Shown here: in pieces, positions 23,151 through 35,419 of the stretch | Numbering within the stretch: position 1 is the stretch's first letter | Layout of the letters: each line of letters begins with the position of its first letter | Assembly: GCA_003952965.2 (NCBI GenBank) | Contig: CM025849.1 | Coordinates: forward strand, 13,432,334-13,496,333 | Reading direction: 5' to 3' | Length of the DNA: 64,000 nt | Origin: Morella rubra | Lineage: Eukaryota; Streptophyta; Magnoliopsida; Fagales; Myricaceae | Translations under genes and position numbers: made by a program | The notes under the pieces: model-generated | Databases searched by the model: none | What the model was told of the DNA's origin: nothing | Seen by the model: the letters and a program-made list of their open reading frames with translations, nothing else

Positions 23151-25100
23151 CCTACTGTTTCCAACTTTTCTGCATTACTGTTTATATTTCTTTTTCTTTT
23201 GATAACGAGGGAAATTTAGACATCTATTCACTTACATCGATTCAAAAGACTTAACTCAGTATTCGCATAAATTGAATTTAATGTCGAGATAAATTCTGAA
23301 AAGATTGACTAGTCCACTAACCAGCTCTTCAGTACTGTTTATACGCTTTGTGTACAAGAACATGAGCCACTTGTTTCAACCATTTTTTTCATCAATTTTT
23401 TTTACAATAATCAACGGCGATTAATCTCTATACCCTGCATTTAAAGGACACAACTTTTCTGCTTCTTTTGAGAATGTCTCATAAAACGGCGGCAACGATT
23501 AGTGATGATATTACCCGCACGAGATGTACGGTCCGAAAGCATAAACCAGCAGGGGCCAGTCAACGCAGCTTAATCATGTCGCGGCGTCCGCTTTATCTCC
23601 ATGCCAGTGAAGCCACATTGTTGATCGAAGTGAGAAAAGGAGAAAGTTGAAGCAACCTTTGCACACAGAAAGTGGATAAGCCCGATGAAAGCTGAAACAA
23701 AAAGGGGTACAAAGACGAATTGAAAGCTACAAGACAACTAATATCAAAAGATCTTGTTTGGGTCCCCTAGCTCCTTCATTACATCAAACGTACTCCACAC
23801 ACGCATTGTCAAAAACAGTACTCTCTTGGTTCCCACTGCAACCTCTTCTGCAGTTTGTTCTTTTAGGTTAGATTCTGATCTGTGTTTGAAACTGCATAGA
23901 TAGATAAGACTTCTGCTACAGGCAATTCTTTAGGGTTCGCCTTTTTCCTTTACAGTTTTCTAAGACGTGTATAACGCAGTATTGTCTTATCATTCTTATT
24001 CAAATATGCTTTTCTTACGTACCTTCTCCAATTGGCTTAAATTTTCACAAATCAATTGGTTAGGTGGCTTTTTAAAGTGTACACAACCTAATACCACTAC
24101 GGGCAATGATGTAGATTGAGCTTTACCCCCACATTACTGTACTGCTGCAGAATTCTTGTACTTAAAGATAATTATAAGATATATAGATAGAGACTAGAGC
24201 CCTTCTGTGTGCATGATGTGTATATCAAATATATATACCATCTAGCCATCTATAGGAGGGAAAGTCATGAACCCAAAAGAAGGGCAATTCTACAGTTACT
24301 TCTATGTATATGCTAGAGCTTCATGGTAGAGTAGGTGTTAGCTCGATAAATTCTATATCCTTTCAAATTAGCTAGTCATGAGGATGAGTATTGTAATTAA
24401 CATGATGGTGATCAGGCTGCATTTGCATAGATCGGGCATGCATGCACTAACAAAAAAGTTGCACAGTATATCTTTGTTGAATTCAAAACAACTATTATAT
24501 GTGTATCTGAGAACTCACATGAGAGAGTAGAGACTGCTTAAGTTCGGTCAATAATGAATCATATTGCAGCTAGCTTAATTAACAAAAAAAAAGAGCATCA
24601 TTATACGCCTCATATCTATGGGCAAAAATTAAGAAGCCCTCCCCTCAAGTTTCAAAATATTTTGCATGTGGTTTAATAGCTAAATCAAACAGAAAGTGAT
24701 GATTAATTATTTTTTAAACATATGAAGTGTAATAAAATATTTTGAAATTTAAGAGCAATTGATTGATTTTTGCCCAAAAATATGGGCATACTGTAATGAT
24801 AATTTCTCCTAACAAAAACAAAAGCATTGAAACCTGTGTAACCCATATATATCCAACTCCAAGCACCTCTTTTTCCGAGCTTAGCCCTCACATCTGACAA
24901 AATGACATAATCATAAACTTTCACGGAGAGTATGAAGTAGTTTCGCTAAAGGTTCAGAAGTATTGTTGTCCGAAGTATGAAACTCACCCTTTAATAGGTA
25001 GGCCCAATACTTGGTAGAATTAGAGTTTTATTATTGCAGTCACAGTTTCTACATAACAAGTGGTAAGAAAACTAATTAACAATGCTAAACATTTCAACTA
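23151..25100. other. Gene-free spacer
   Basis: No gene or named repeat was recognised. Open frames at 23468-23650 and 24703-24924 (minus) show no family motif. A distal regulatory role cannot be judged from sequence alone. Confidence 0.4.
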
Positions 25101-25450
25101 TTTACTTTGAAATTAGCAGTTGGATATCTATATTCTAGAATATGTAACAAACAAAAACAAATCTCTACTTAATGAGACGAAGGGCAAAAGCTATGGACTA
25201 ATTTTTTCATCAATACCAATTATCGATGCCATGCACATAGCCAAACATGATCCCAAGGTCAAAATTTTAGACCGAAATAATGATAATGTTCTTGACCAAT
25301 TTGTCTAATATTGATAATTAGAGGGTACAATGTGTCAAAGTTGATAGTTTAGATATAATGTGTCGAATAATAATAGTTAGAGAAAACTATGTAAATTAAC
25401 TGGTAGTTTATGATGTAATGTGTCAAATTGATCCTATTGTTGATGGTTGA
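25101..25450. repeat. Relic of the 'tagagggtacaatgtgtc' MITE family
   Basis: The part at 25308-25440 has the repeated wording 'ttagagggtacaatgtgtca' and 'gtagtttatgatgtaatgtg'. The same wording occurs in the element at about 56793-57161 and, more loosely, at 1942-2333. Its ends are degraded. Confidence 0.45.
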
Positions 25451-26768
25451 AAAGTAAATTTTTTCCAAAAAAAAAAATCCATTTTTCCATTATACTAGCT
25501 AATTGAAATATTACTAAACTCATATAAGCTCTAAATAATTTCACATGAAGATAATGAATATGATTCAAATAACAACGTCTTACCTGATTAGAAATTTCAA
25601 ACAAGCTTTGATCAATTGAAAAATCCCAGCAGAATTTTCCAAGAACTCATTTTGCTTCGCCTTTCAATATTTTCGCGCGCTCGTCTTGGAAAAAGGATTT
25701 AATCTTTTCGATGAGTCCAAAGAGTGGCAATTCATCCGTAACTACTACTACGTACATCTTGTCAGCCGATAATTTTTTCAAAATACAACAGCTAGCCCGT
25801 TTAGACTTGGAAGTTAGTCGCTCGTTTTTTTCTTTTTCTTTTCTTTTTTTTTGTCAAGTTTCACTTTGGTCATCAATATACACTTGCACCCACTTGGACA
25901 TATATGTGATCTATCTCTCTATGTTATAAACATCTTCATCATGATCTTTGGTACCTATTTATTGCCGTACGTACGTGATTTACCTTTGGCACGAATATCT
26001 CATGCATCACATGCATGATATATAGGAATTGGTTCAATAAAATCTTGTCGTCAATTATTCTTAAGGTTCGTACTTTGAAATGGGGCTATAATTTGCATTG
26101 ACTTTGAAGCTCCTATAGATTACTATTTGATGAAATACCCTTGCAAAGATGCAGAATTGAGTCAAAAAAGAACCATGTGTTCCCGTTCAAGCATAGAAAA
26201 TCATGGCATGTTGGTTGAGATAATTTAGGTTGTCCCTTATATGGAGAGGGATAGGCTACCAAAAGGTTGCCGACAGGTGCTCCTCTCCTGTTGGCTAGGT
26301 AGCTGCTTGGGATCAACTCACGTGGGACTGGAAATATTATAGCTAAAAACGCGTTTTGGGGAAGGATATCTAGGACATCATTGCTACAAAGAAATTATTA
26401 ACCCAAGATCATCACAGACACATATGATGTTCATCATACGGCCAAAATGATGGTAGATTGGTATAACGTGCAAAAGCATAAATAGAAAATGTAGGTTTTG
26501 TCTCTGAAAGTGGGGCCCTGTTGTTTCTTCTTCATATGTTATGGGTTTTCTTCTGCATATGTTATTGGATTCTTCAATGCGGGTTTCAATAAAATGATTG
26601 TAGCTTTTTAGAAGATGGGGACAGTAATAACTAATAAGTAGAAACACAACGCGTAGCCTCGATCGGGGTAGACAATTGCACAATTGGGGACTTGATGTGA
26701 TTGATCGGTCAAGCCAAAAAACTTTAGTTTTCTTGGTCAGTTGTTGGATTGGACACCATTTAATCTTT

Positions 26769-26999
26769 GATATTATAGTTTCTTACATTTTCCTCCAATT
26801 TCTTCCTTAGGGAACTGTCACAATTCATCAATCAGTGAACTGTCACGATTCATCAATTTTCGTCAATTCTTCTTCTTCATTTTCCTCCAATTGTGATAAT
26901 TTGAGGCACAATATTCATCCCATAGTTTAGGGACGAAAACTGAACTTTGCATTGACCGATCATATACATAGTTCCCCTAAGGAAGAAAGTATAATATCC
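26769..26999. repeat. Inverted repeat able to form a hairpin
   Basis: 'ttcttccttagggaact' near 26801 is matched by its complement 'agttcccctaaggaagaa' near 26971, with 'atattata' repeated outside both. The span is about 230 bp with no coding content. It may be a MITE remnant; no target duplication was identified. Confidence 0.5.
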
Positions 27000-27047
27000 T
27001 GTGATAGCCTTCAATCTTTTCATTAAATAAAAAGAAATTACAAAAGG

Positions 27048-27430
27048 AAAAACTTTCCTTTTTGCCCTCAAATCATAGTGCATGCCAAATATCGTTTTGT
27101 GTTTTAATTACTACAAATTTTATCACATTACACCCTCAAATTATCACAATTCATCAATTTACGCCTTTAATCAATCCTACCGTTAAAATGAATGAACAAT
27201 TGAGCTATGTGACACAAACTTGATATCTTTAATAAGATAATACGGCTAAAAGAAGTGAAATGAGCTACGTGACACAACCTTTGATATCTTTAGTCAAATC
27301 CTATGATAAAAATGAGTTATGCGATACAATTTTGAAACATCGAGAGCATAATTTGACGAAATTGGTAGTAATTCGAATCCAAAATGATATTTGAAATTAG
27401 AATTCGAGGGCAAAAAGTAAAGTTTTAATT
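27048..27430. mobile_element. MITE-like element with long inverted repeats
   Basis: The left end 'aaaactttcctttttgccct' is mirrored by the right end 'agggcaaaaagtaaagtttt'. The inverted similarity extends about 70 bases on each side. The interior repeats 'gagctacgtgacacaa'. It is non-coding. The superfamily is uncertain; the long arms suggest a Mutator-like origin. Confidence 0.55.
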
Positions 27431-28107
27431 ATGTAGTTTCTTTTTTATTAAGGAAAAGATGGAGGATTGCCAAAAATTATAATGAGGATTTTGGTTTGGA
27501 TTTAGTAGCTAAGTTTTTTTTTGGGGGTAAGCAATTTAGTAGCTAAGTTGTTATTAGAGAAAACACGACATGGTGCACGCTTGATCAAACAACAATATTA
27601 ATGTTGCAGACATCTTATATATCAGGTCTCATAATTGGGCAGTGTACATGTGTCAAGAGTTGTGTGGCTTGTTCAAATAGATTGGATGATAGATTCGAGT
27701 GCTCAGCTAAACCAGCAGAAAGAAATGGTCAAAAGCTAGTTTGACAAGGAATTGATGAAGCATCAATTTAAGACAATCATAGTAGGTGACCAAAAAGTTG
27801 GTTTAAGATCCAATAAAGAGGAGGCAAATGGACATGGAACAAACATATCTATTTTCATCCAATATTACCAGATTACATGGAGGAAAAAGACCCATCTACT
27901 TTGCCTAGCTAGCTAGCTTTAACAAAGAGATTAGATCCTGAAGCTACAGTACTAGTGTTTCCCCCCCGCTTTTGTTCATACAAAATAACGTGTATTTCCT
28001 CCTAAGTTAAATTTATTATTAATTTCAGACAGGGCGCCCAACGTCTTCTCCTTTGGAGAATGAGTTTCAGAATACTGCTATAGTGTAGATTGTGGCAGTA
28101 CTGATCA
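27431..28107. other. 3' flank of LBD gene
   Basis: Non-coding DNA downstream of the minus-strand LBD gene. No element was recognised. Confidence 0.4.
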
Positions 28108-29514
28108 TCATGTCCAAAGAGGCTCCCACAACGGCCCTAGATTGTTGTCGTCAATGAAGCAGGCCGGATTATTGTTCTGGCCGTAACTGTGAAGGCCGGT
28201 GATGAAATTGTCAAGTGATTGTGGAGGCGATGCCTGTGGAGATTGTGACACCTCCACGCAGAGTAAAGCTACAAGGTTCGCTTGCTGGCATTGCATGGTG
28301 ACAAGCTCGGCTTGGGCCTTGGCTAATTGTGCCTGGAGCTCGTTGACTTGTTTTTGAAGCTGACATATTGCCCCTGCACACCCATAAACGGGGTCTCTGA
28401 TCCTTGCACTAGCCTCATAAACCATGCTGCTCACTGCATCAGCTCTTTGCGATTCGGGGAGTTCCTGAAATTCGATAATCCCAGTAATGTAAAGCTAACT
28501 AATCAAGAGCAGGTGGAAAAGTGAAGAAACCAATGAATATCTACAACGTATGGGACTATTTGAAGAAAAAAAAAAGACCAAAGATTATACGGTCAACAAC
28601 CAGCAACTCAACTATACAAGCTAGCACATTCGACGAAAGTGCTTTCCTTGATGTTTTCCATTTTGCTTTCTTTATGTTAGATGCCGTATTCTATGTCGGG
28701 CATGCATATCATGATGTCAGAGAAGTTTTATTCCAGACAAAGCATTGGCCTTTGTCCAAGCTCCAAAATTAGTAGTTCCGCAGGTGTGAACGAAGCTCAA
28801 ATTGCTTACTTTTCAAAGTTGCAACGCGAAAATGTTAAATATCAGCCTCTACAATATGGTTATCATGACAAGAGTGGTCATTTTCTTGCAGAACGAGCCA
28901 CAGCAGCCGCGGGGTCCTCCGGAATGGACACTTCACGTATGCACCAAATCTATGAAAATTGAAATAGGTATGCTCGGCTAAAACGCAACCTAGCTAGCTA
29001 GACTGTCCTATTCCTAGTTAGATATATACAAGAAAAGAACTGTCGGACATGTCCGTACATCTCTCTTGCTGTATTCGTGGTCCTGAACCCAAACTAACAG
29101 ATGGACGTAATTATTGTTTACCGGCCTGTTGCTACAAAATATGGGTTTTCCAATTATATTATATATTTACTTGGTTCCGTCCAACAGCCTATATGCTACT
29201 GGCTATCTAAAGTTCCAGCACCAAAGACCTCATAAAGCTCAAAGTACCTGCAAGAACTTAATGATGTTGCTAGCACCAAACACTCTATGAGCTATAGTAA
29301 ACTTGGCGGGCTCAGTTGGAGGGAAATATGGGGCCAGAACGCATTTCTCTGCACATCGCCGCCTCAAAATCTTGCATGCGGCACAGGGGCTTAAAACAAC
29401 CGGTGGAGTAGGAGTAGTAGTTGCCGCAGGAGGTGGAGGAGAAGATGATGAAGAAGGAGAGTGGGAGAGAGGGGTTGATGAAGTGGTGGTGTTTGTGTCG
29501 CTGCACTCCATCAC
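28108..29514 (-). CDS. LBD1: LOB domain transcription factor, LBD1/LBD11 type
   Basis: Two exons, 29514-29248 and 28464-28108, encode 207 residues. The 783-base intron falls exactly after the FLQ of the LOB domain. A Ser/Thr/Pro-rich N-terminus precedes the zinc-finger-like C block CAACKILRRRCAEKC (CX2CX6CX3C) at residue 44. The GAS block with FGASNIIKFLQ follows, then a leucine-rich coiled segment (LQKQVNELQAQLAKAQAEL). This makes it class I. The protein ends in WEPLWT, like the WDPLWT end of Arabidopsis LBD1. Family members are plant-specific nuclear DNA-binding proteins acting at organ boundaries and in vascular or cambial development. All landmarks look intact. LBD1 and LBD11 are close relatives, and I cannot tell with certainty which is the orthologue. 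Confidence 0.93.
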
Positions 29515-29640
29515 AGCCTTGAATTATGTATGTCTTTGTACGAGAGAGAGAGAGAAATTAGAGAAAGAGAGAGAAGGAGAGAGAGGTGAGGTGGGGTTTG
29601 CTGAAGCGCCATGAGTATAAATAGGGAATTGGAGCCCGGG
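29515..29640 (-). promoter_or_regulatory. Putative core promoter and 5' UTR of the LBD gene
   Basis: On the minus strand, CCCTATTTATACTC at about 29613-29626 gives a TATA-like site roughly 100 bases before the start codon. A long CT-rich stretch follows at about 29536-29590, as in plant Y-patch promoters. The call rests on composition only. Confidence 0.4.
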
Positions 29641-30363
29641 GAAGGACGTCATCACAGAAGATGTTGACGCCATCATTTGAAATTTTACCGTTAGGTTTTG
29701 TGGCTGCGGCCATATCCAATTAGGTTCGTGTTTTTTGGCGGATTGTATGAAAACTCAGCGGGTTTGACAGCTCTTCCCTTGGAAAGATGAAGAAACTTAT
29801 AGCCCATCAAAGATAAATGTGCAAAAATTGAATTCGATTAACACGTAAAACTTAATGGAGACAAAAATCTAATTAAGTGAAAGCTCAAGTTTATCTCTTT
29901 CGATCGTTTTGAACAATTTAAATCAATAGCCACCGGCCCACCGTTAATCTATATCCTTCATGTTAACTAACTTTTAGCAAGAAGGCCAAATTAAGAGAAG
30001 ATAGAGGAGTGTTTTGCATGATCACATGTGCATTGAATATAGTACTGAGAGGCCTCAATCGGACAATAGTAAGATGAGGAGGACTAGGACGATCGATGTC
30101 TGCTCAAATGAAGACGAAATGGCAAACTTCAGAACAACAAGTCTGCACAACAATGTGTTCTTTTCACATTACGTTGTGCTCTCAAGTGAAATGATCAGAA
30201 TGTTTGTTTTCCCATTGTGTTTCCTTTCTTTTTCTATTTTATTTCCTAACCCCACTTCCAGTACTCATTTAACAATCTTCGTTTATATTTTTAATCATAT
30301 TCCCAGACTCTCCCTCGATTGCCTAACTTTTCAAACTAAAATAGTATTCTAGTAAGAAAAACT

Positions 30364-30399
<36 letters not shown>

Positions 30400-31729
30400 C
30401 TCTCAACTTTCTTGGACTAGATCAAGTCATAGAAAAATTCAACCAAAAAGCAGAAAAGTCATTCTCTCTAGCTCGTACCCCATCTTTATAACAAAACTTT
30501 ATGCTAAGCTGCAGTAGCTAGTAGAAGATCCAAGTGAAAATAGAAGGCATTTATGATTACTGAATTGACAAGACAAGATAACTAATAAGCACACTCAGAG
30601 GCATGCCGAGGAGTAGAGTTTTACTTGCTAAATTGGTTTGCCGTATCTCTCAGGCCAGAAAATGAGATTTAGTCTGGTCTTTCTTTTCCTAATTGCCTCA
30701 AAATCAGGTGGACCACGCATACAACTACTTCCAATTTCAGCCCTCGCAAGGATGCCATATGGCTCAGGGTCTTCGCTAGTTCAGTTTACTGGTACCGATT
30801 CTGGGTGACCGATAGGGGCTTGCTGCCACCACTGAGACAGTGCTATCTTTCTACTCCTCTAACCACCACCTAATGACCTGCCTGCCCACTCATTGAGAAC
30901 GACCCTAAGAATCCCAATGTGTGTATGTGTATATTATAGGTGGGAGAGAGAAGAGATTATGGAGGGCCACTGTGGGGTAAGGTTGGTGGGGAGCCGGTCA
31001 CTCGTTGTGCACATGAGCTAAGAAAATTCTCTAAAAAAGTTCCAAGCAGCTGCCACTAACAAGGGAAAAAAAAAAAAAGGAAGAAAAGAAAAGAAAAACA
31101 AAGTCCTATGCTGCCCCTATGCTGCCATTAACGTACGATTGTGACAGTTTTAATGTATTAGTAGACCTTTGTCTTCAACTATTTTAAAGTTCTGGATTTT
31201 AATCTTAAGTGATCAATTTTTCCACTGCTTGGAAAAACTTGGGCTTCAACTTTGCGGTAGACACATAGTTGGACTTGTATATTATTTCTCCCCAAGATCT
31301 CCACCTCCACACCCCACTACTCGTCTCTCCCTTGCTCCAAGAGTCTTTTCCGTGTGGACCTTGGCAGTCGAAAACACGAGCCACCTTTACTTTATGGCTT
31401 ACGATCCTTTACCCCCACAAAGTAGTGATGTTGTAACGATCAGAGACCTGTTCATATTGACGATAGGCAAAGCGTGGGAACTGAAGCAGCTTAATTTCCC
31501 ACCTTAATATACTCAAAAGACTGAAGCAGAAGAAAAATTGCATAGAACCCACTAAGAGCCGCTCCTTTGTGGTAGCTACTGATCTGACGGTAACACGTGA
31601 AGAACAGTGCAGTACTAGACGTTCTTTGTGCATGTTGATGAGATCTCCCAAAACGCGTCGAACTTATTAGACATGAATGCTCCATATTATCTTAGATGTT
31701 TTGTGATATATATGTCCGAGAGCATGTTT
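29641..31729. other. Spacer upstream of LBD gene
   Basis: No gene was recognised. A CT microsatellite lies at about 30364-30404. The open frames at 30014-30352 and 31169-31507 have no family motif. The distal LBD promoter may lie here. Confidence 0.4.
30364..30404. repeat. (CT)n microsatellite
   Basis: CT repeats interrupted once by TTCT, in the spacer upstream of the LBD gene. Confidence 0.9.
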
Positions 31730-32650
31730 TTTTTTTTTGTTAAATCATATCAGCTCCTCCATTACTAAAATCAATGAGTTTAAAAATTTCAAGAACACGC
31801 TCTAAAGGGCGAACTAGACCCTCTGAAGAGGCGGTGGGCCAACGAGCAGATGACCTAAAGGCCATACAGAGACCCAAAAGAGGTAGAAAAGCCACAACAA
31901 GCAGCAAGCTAATATGACTAACTGAAAATAAAGGCCGAAAGCTTAGGAAGGCAGTAGAACTGATCGGAGGAGGAGAGGAATTTGCCAAGAGAGAAAACTG
32001 CCAAGGGAGTGAGATACACGCACGTCAGGGGATGCGCGTGACTCACCACACGCCAACCGGCTGGTGCCAAGCTGAGATAGAATGAACCGCCAAGAGGAGC
32101 AGAGACCAACCCCATGACGCGTGCTTATCGAAAACCACCACCGGAGTTCAAATATGGAAAAAAAGAGAAACAAGCATGTGAGATCCACACACGCAAGTGA
32201 AAACGCATGGGGCCTCATGCGCCGACATGTTGGCTCTGGATAAGCACAAAAGTGGGCACTGGTTGATGAAGAAACCATCCATGTCAGTTGTGGCTGCCAA
32301 AGACCTCCAAACGAGCTAGGATCTATGCTTGCACTCTACTAAAAGGGAACCCCAACAAAAAGCTAAGAGGGGGGATTTATTGGAGAGCTTGACCATTGGA
32401 GAGCAAATCAGATAACGGAAGGAGGCAAGAGGGGCCGGAGTGCCTCCCGCCGCAGCAGGAGAAGGTCGGAGAAGAACGAGATGCTAGAGAGAATGGAGAG
32501 TTTGTTTTTAGAGTGAGGATTAGAGACATGCATGTTATTAGTTCATGATCATCTTCTGAGATACCATTCAGGAAAACATGTGCCGATATCCTCTTAAAAT
32601 CACTCGAATGAGGTACTTGTTCCACATAGTAAAGATTTGGAGAAACATCA
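31730..32650 (-). other. Unclassified GC-richer block bordered by a T run
   Basis: This block is richer in GC than its surroundings. Its left edge is a run of T's at 31728-31738, which would be a poly-A tail on the minus strand. Several overlapping minus-strand frames have no stop for 60-110 codons but no recognisable domain. It could be a retroposed sequence or part of an uncharacterised non-LTR element; I cannot assign it. Confidence 0.3.
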
Positions 32651-35419
32651 TTTTATAGCTCGAAGTTATAGCGTCAATCTGATCACATTGGGTTCCAAAC
32701 TATAAAGTTCATCACGTTGAGCCCACAAACTACTAAAATTCATCAAATGCGCTCAATGTGATGAACTTACTAGTTTCAAATCCCGAAGTAATATTGACCC
32801 CATCATTGAAGTGCGAAAAATGATTTTTTTTCGTTTTTTTTTTTTTATCTATAGAGATTTAATACGAGACTTGATATCTGAGGTGACCCTGTTCCGATTT
32901 AACACGAAACTTGATAGTCAAGCAATACCTTCGTATTGTTTCTTTCTGCTTATCAACAATCTAAGGTGGATTCTTCTAGGGTATTACAAATCCTCTGGAC
33001 GTTTTGAGTTGAATTGTCTTAATATATTGAATGGCATATGCAACTAATAAGATTGGAGTTATCCTTCTTTAATTCTTGAGACAGTCATTCACGTCATGAA
33101 ACTAGAGGCCCTACCCAAGTTTTACGTGATGTCCTAATCACTAGGAACGGTCATGATAGTGCTGCTTGCTTATATTGTGCCCCTCCTAGGTGCACTTCTG
33201 TTATACGGCATTAGTACTTTCATGAGCATCCCAGTCAAATATCCCGAGCTACTTTTACACATTTATGGAATGCAAAAGTAGGTTGCACGCTTAATTAATG
33301 CTAAATTGGAGGACTTTCGAACTGAATAACTCTCCCTCCTCATGGACCTTGACATCCAACGGTTAGGGTTGGCATCACCAATGGAAAAAAGGGTTGCTGT
33401 TTGAGTCGCTGTGCCCCCCAAAGACAGGGCACCCTGTCCAATTGCAATCGTGCAACGTGTGCCACGATCGAAGACCATGACCAAATTAACATTCTCGAGA
33501 CTTGACCAATATTTGTGAATCACGTCGCTGATTAGTGATGCAAACCTAAGCTGTAAACCAAATCAATGGCAGACTGCAGAGGCAGCAGAGACCCATGACA
33601 TCGATCGTTGAAGAATCGGGCTAAACACCAACTGGCAAATCCCAATTACTAGAGATATAACAGCAGAATTTCCACACACAAAAATGGCTGCAAGTTGTCA
33701 GTTTTCTAGAGCTTCTAATATGTTAGCTAAAATTTCTGAATTCCCTCAAGCTATTTGGGGTAAAGGTCCACACGGTTTTGGGGCGCAGGGTTTTAAGGTC
33801 TTGGTTCCAACCAGTTCCGCACTGAGACTGCTGAGTAACCTCAAAGGTCCTTTGAATTCTTTCACCCCTTTTTTTTCTCTTTCAACGACTTGAGGCCGCC
33901 GAATTGGCGGACAAGGAAATTAGAAATATGATTACAGCAGGGTAGATGAAATGCACATGTTTAAGGATTCAATTTCTCTGTCAAAGAACGTTTACACCGT
34001 AAGTTGGGGGGAGCATGACTCACGTTTGAATTTTAAAACCCGTGTCTCTTCAAACTATGGGATGAAGAAGGCTTCGGAGACGGGGGAGGCTGCTGGCGGC
34101 GGAGCGCGGCAGCTCCTTTCAAACCCTACGGTACCGCCACTAAAATTAAAGACATAACAAGATTACAGCATGACGAGGTACAATATTCTAAATTATCTAA
34201 AGAAAACCCTCACTGTAACGATAACGGTTTATCTAGAAACAAGCCAATTTTTTCAATCAAAGTTTTAAACCAGATTTCAAGACCATTCAACAGTAGTAGT
34301 CAAGAATTTTCAATGCAACCTTGGTGGAATGAGTGTCGTGCCCTGTCTCTAGAATGTTTAGATTCTTCGGGTGAGGTAGGTTCAATTTGACCGCCACCTT
34401 TAATTATAAAGCTAAGAGGACTGGAATTTGGGTTTCCTTTGAAAAAGGAAATGTCTAATATAAAACAATTTGTTAAAGCAGAGAAATGAATCATCCAGGC
34501 TTTTACAGGCACCAAACTTTCAATCTTTGTTGGCCATGGTCCGGGGAGGAGAGCAATCCATAACCCATATTGTATTCTCCCTTCCAAATAATAAGGAACA
34601 ACCTCAATTGCAAGGCCCATAACATTTTGTTTTTTTGTAAATCAAGGCCCATACCATTTATCACCAGTTGAGGGTAGCATCTCTTAAAAATATCGAATGG
34701 AAAAAAATGGGAAGAGGAAAAAGAGGAAGGAGAAGTGAAAAGCTACAAAAGCCATCTTGAGCTTTTTACCTTCTTTTTTTGGGGAGGTATAATAAAAAAC
34801 CTAGAGCTTTTTTCATTACCGATTTTCCTTTTTGTTTTTTTGACCCATTCAGCAGAAAGTGTTTAGAAACAAAAAATGCTGACAAATTTTTGACCCATCC
34901 AAAATTTTAAACGCAAACATAATTAACTCAAAAATTTTGGTTAAGAGAATAATAATAATAAAAACTTCAAAATTTCTCTCTTCCTATCAATCATCTTTTT
35001 TATTACAATAAACATAAAAATTTACTCAAATAATCTCTCTCTTCAATTTTTCACCAACACCCATAAAATTCTAATTTTCATTACTTTTTCTCAAAATCCA
35101 ATAAAAGTCTAATATACCTCAATTTTCTCAACATTTCCAAAATTTCTAAAAAATCTAGGTTTGCAAACTCTTAACTAAGAATGCACCAATGGCATGCTTA
35201 TGAAGCAAGATCATGGTGTAGGTGCCTAAACATAAACAGCAAAGAGACAGAAATTAGATCTTTGAAAGAGGAAGGGGAAAAAACGCGAGAGATTAGTATC
35301 AAAATTTTGGTAACAAACCCATAAATAGAAATCTGTCCCAAAATATGCATACATCTTACAAAAACTAACAAATAAAAGAGAGGGGAAACACAAGGGCTTA
35401 CCAAAATTTCCTAGAAAAT
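32651..35419. other. Spacer downstream of CARB
   Basis: No recognised gene. Open frames at 33263-33523 (minus), 33684-33893 (plus) and 34300-34620 (minus) match no family I know. The stretch 34840-35150 has wording of the GTGTTTGG MITE family ('aatttctctcttcctatcaa', 'ctcttcaatttttcaccaac'). Confidence 0.4.

Noticed and set aside
29303-29614. 103-codon plus-strand frame
   Set aside because: It is antisense to LBD exon 1 and its CT-rich leader.
34300-34620. 106-codon minus-strand frame downstream of CARB
   Set aside because: It shows no recognisable domain, splice context or neighbour support, so I did not call a gene.
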